A stretch of DNA of 6,452 nucleotides from an uncultured Clostridia bacterium (GTDB taxonomy: Bacteria > Bacillota > Clostridia > Saccharofermentanales > Saccharofermentanaceae): positions 1-6,452 of the forward strand of contig CAMNNN010000088.1 of assembly GCA_946545505.1 (NCBI GenBank). The letters are read 5' to 3'. Position numbers and translations under genes: made by a program. Shown here one piece after another: positions 5,062-6,452 of the stretch. The notes beneath the pieces were generated by a model that did no database searches, had not been told where the DNA came from, and saw only the letters and a program-made list of their open reading frames with translations. Within the stretch, counting starts at the first letter, position 1. Each line of letters begins with the position of its first letter.

Positions 5062-6452
5062 GTGTCTGATAACGCTCAGAACAAGAAACCTATAACCTTC
5101 AGTGAGATCGCCCTGGCGCTGGCGAACGATTATGACAGCATTTTTATAATCGACGCTGAAGATGACAGCTACGTCGAGTATCTGGCGGAGGGTGATAATA
5201 AGGAGCTTATAAAAAGAGCCTCCGGAGATAATTTCTATAAAGATGTTATCCACGACGCCCGGGAACAGGTGCATCCTGACGACCAGGACAGGTTTATCGA
5301 GTCTTTCAGGAAAGAGAATATCACCGAGATATTGAGGAACGGAAAGTCCTTCTCCATTAACTATCAGCTGATGGTCGGAGGGAAGCCGTATCACTATTTT
5401 CTTAAGACCATCAAAGGCTCTGACGATAAAGTCATCATAGCCGTTCAGAATGTCGATGATCAGGTCAGAACGCAGAGGGCCGCCGAGCTTGAGAGAATGA
5501 CTTATCAGCACATCGCGGGTGCACTGGCGAGTCGCTATGAGGCAATCTATTACATCGATATCCTGGATAATTCCTACATTCAGTACAACGCCGGCGAAGA
5601 GTATGCCAAGCTCGGTACCGCCAAAGAAGGATCGGATTTCTTCGTTGATATGGTGCCCGATGTTAAGGCATATATCTATAAGGATGATATCGATACAGTA
5701 CTGCATGAGCTGGATAAGGAGACTTTGCTTCGCCACCTTGATGAGTCCGGAATAGTTTCTCTCACATACAGACAGAGACTGGGTGACGGAATAAGATATG
5801 TTACTTTGAATGTCGTACATCCGAAGAACGATGTCCGTCATATAATTATGGGCCTTGTAGATGTGGACGCTCAGATGAGGCGCGAGCAGGCGTACGAGGC
5901 TGCCGTCGGCGCCGCCATTGATATGGCTAACAAAGATGCTCTGACCGGAGTCAAGAATAAGCACGCCTATGTAAATATGGAGTCCGCTCTTGACAGCGAG
6001 ATCGGAAGCGGCGAGGAACTTGAGTTCGCGATTGCCGTATGTGACATCAACGGTCTGAAGAAGGTTAATGACGAGCAGGGCCACCTCGCAGGCGATGAAT
6101 ATATTAAGGAAGCCTGCAGTATCATATGCGAGATCTTCGGCCACAGTCCCGTCTTCAGATACGGCGGAGATGAGTTTGTTGTCGTCTTAAGAGGGACGGA
6201 CTACAAGATGAGGCATGAGCTGTTCAAGCAGGTGGTGACCAGGCAGCGTATTAATACTCTTGCAGATGGCGTTACCTTCGCCTTCGGTATGTCCGAGTAC
6301 GCTCCCGAGAGCGACCTGCGTGTTCAGGATGTCTTCGAGCGAGCTGACAGTCTTATGTACGAGAACAAGAGAAGATTCAAGGGCAAAGAGTTCACCTTCG
6401 AAGATGAGGCTCCTGATGATGAGAGTTATTCTTTCGTAAGATTCTATGAGCT
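5062..6452 (+). CDS. PAS-PAS-GGDEF diguanylate cyclase (3' end beyond window)
   Basis: This soluble enzyme should make c-di-GMP from two GTP. The frame is open from a GTG at 5062 to the window edge (463 codons visible), with GGAGG 6 bases before the GTG; no in-frame ATG lies nearby. Two PAS-like sensor domains sit at about 13-135 and 148-270. They align with each other (I-A-x-A-L-A-x-x-Y...I-D-x-x-D-[DN]-S-Y), showing a tandem duplication. A charged helix at about 270-292 links them to the GGDEF domain, which begins at NKDALTGVKNKHAY (290-303). Key residues are present: metal-binding Asp328 in CDINGLK, Asn336 and Asp345 for GTP, and an intact GGDEF at 368-372. The inhibitory RxxD site expected just before GGDEF is absent; FGHS occupies it. 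The domain ends near residue 440 and an acidic tail continues off the window. There is no membrane segment in the visible part, so it probably senses a cytoplasmic cue. Confidence 0.93.
   Translation, partial: MSDNAQNKKPITFSEIALALANDYDSIFIIDAEDDSYVEYLAEGDNKELIKRASGDNFYKDVIHDAREQVHPDDQDRFIESFRKENITEILRNGKSFSINYQLMVGGKPYHYFLKTIKGSDDKVIIAVQNVDDQVRTQRAAELERMTYQHIAGALASRYEAIYYIDILDNSYIQYNAGEEYAKLGTAKEGSDFFVDMVPDVKAYIYKDDIDTVLHELDKETLLRHLDESGIVSLTYRQRLGDGIRYVTLNVVHPKNDVRHIIMGLVDVDAQMRREQAYEAAVGAAIDMANKDALTGVKNKHAYVNMESALDSEIGSGEELEFAIAVCDINGLKKVNDEQGHLAGDEYIKEACSIICEIFGHSPVFRYGGDEFVVVLRGTDYKMRHELFKQVVTRQRINTLADGVTFAFGMSEYAPESDLRVQDVFERADSLMYENKRRFKGKEFTFEDEAPDDESYSFVRFYE

Noticed and set aside
4999..6144. 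A 381-codon open frame on the minus strand.
   Set aside because: It lies antisense to the GGDEF gene, whose plus-strand frame carries all the family motifs and a GGAGG site. The minus frame has no ribosome site or recognisable domain.

Overview
The window looks like chromosomal DNA from a low-to-moderate G+C Firmicute, most likely a gut- or rumen-type clostridium. This is inferred from strong GGAGG ribosome sites, tightly packed genes with ATGA overlaps, a short-form MnmA carrying a His-Thr-Cys-Cys segment, a secreted DUF4214/transglutaminase-like protein, and a PAS-PAS-GGDEF protein of a style common in that group. No rRNA, tRNA, CRISPR array, integrase or transposase gene was seen.

Layout. 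(1) 11-1045, minus: secreted protein with two DUF4214-like repeats and a transglutaminase-like Cys-His-Asp domain, with a perfect -10 box upstream. (2) 1141-1427, plus: divergent small membrane-type reading frame with a strong ribosome site. It looks frame-disrupted near 1299 and contains several hairpins. (3) 2217-1424, minus: two-gene operon of an XRE-type regulator followed, with an ATGA overlap, by a single-pass membrane protein. Its promoter carries a perfect 6+6 inverted repeat over the -10 box, which suggests autoregulation. (4) 2343-4198, plus: multi-pass membrane protein overlapping mnmA (tRNA 2-thiouridylase) by ATGA. (5) 4199-4566: gene-free stretch dominated by an imperfect palindrome of about 114 bp. 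(6) 4567-4980, plus: small lipoprotein that reads like a sugar-type periplasmic binding protein with its first lobe and a second segment missing. (7) 5062 to the window end, plus: PAS-PAS-GGDEF diguanylate cyclase, open at the 3' end, with no RxxD inhibitory site.

How the genes relate. mnmA is the only clear housekeeping gene, and the membrane protein before it is probably translated with it. The XRE/membrane pair looks like a self-contained regulated cassette. The trimmed binding protein and the c-di-GMP synthase lie side by side on one strand but have separate ribosome sites and an 81-bp gap, so a shared sensory role is only a hypothesis. No complete new defence or mobile system is evident. 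The most unusual items are the trimmed binding-protein lipoprotein, the nested palindrome upstream of it, the disrupted small gene at 1141, and two start sites whose Shine-Dalgarno sequence sits in the loop of a 7-bp inverted repeat.
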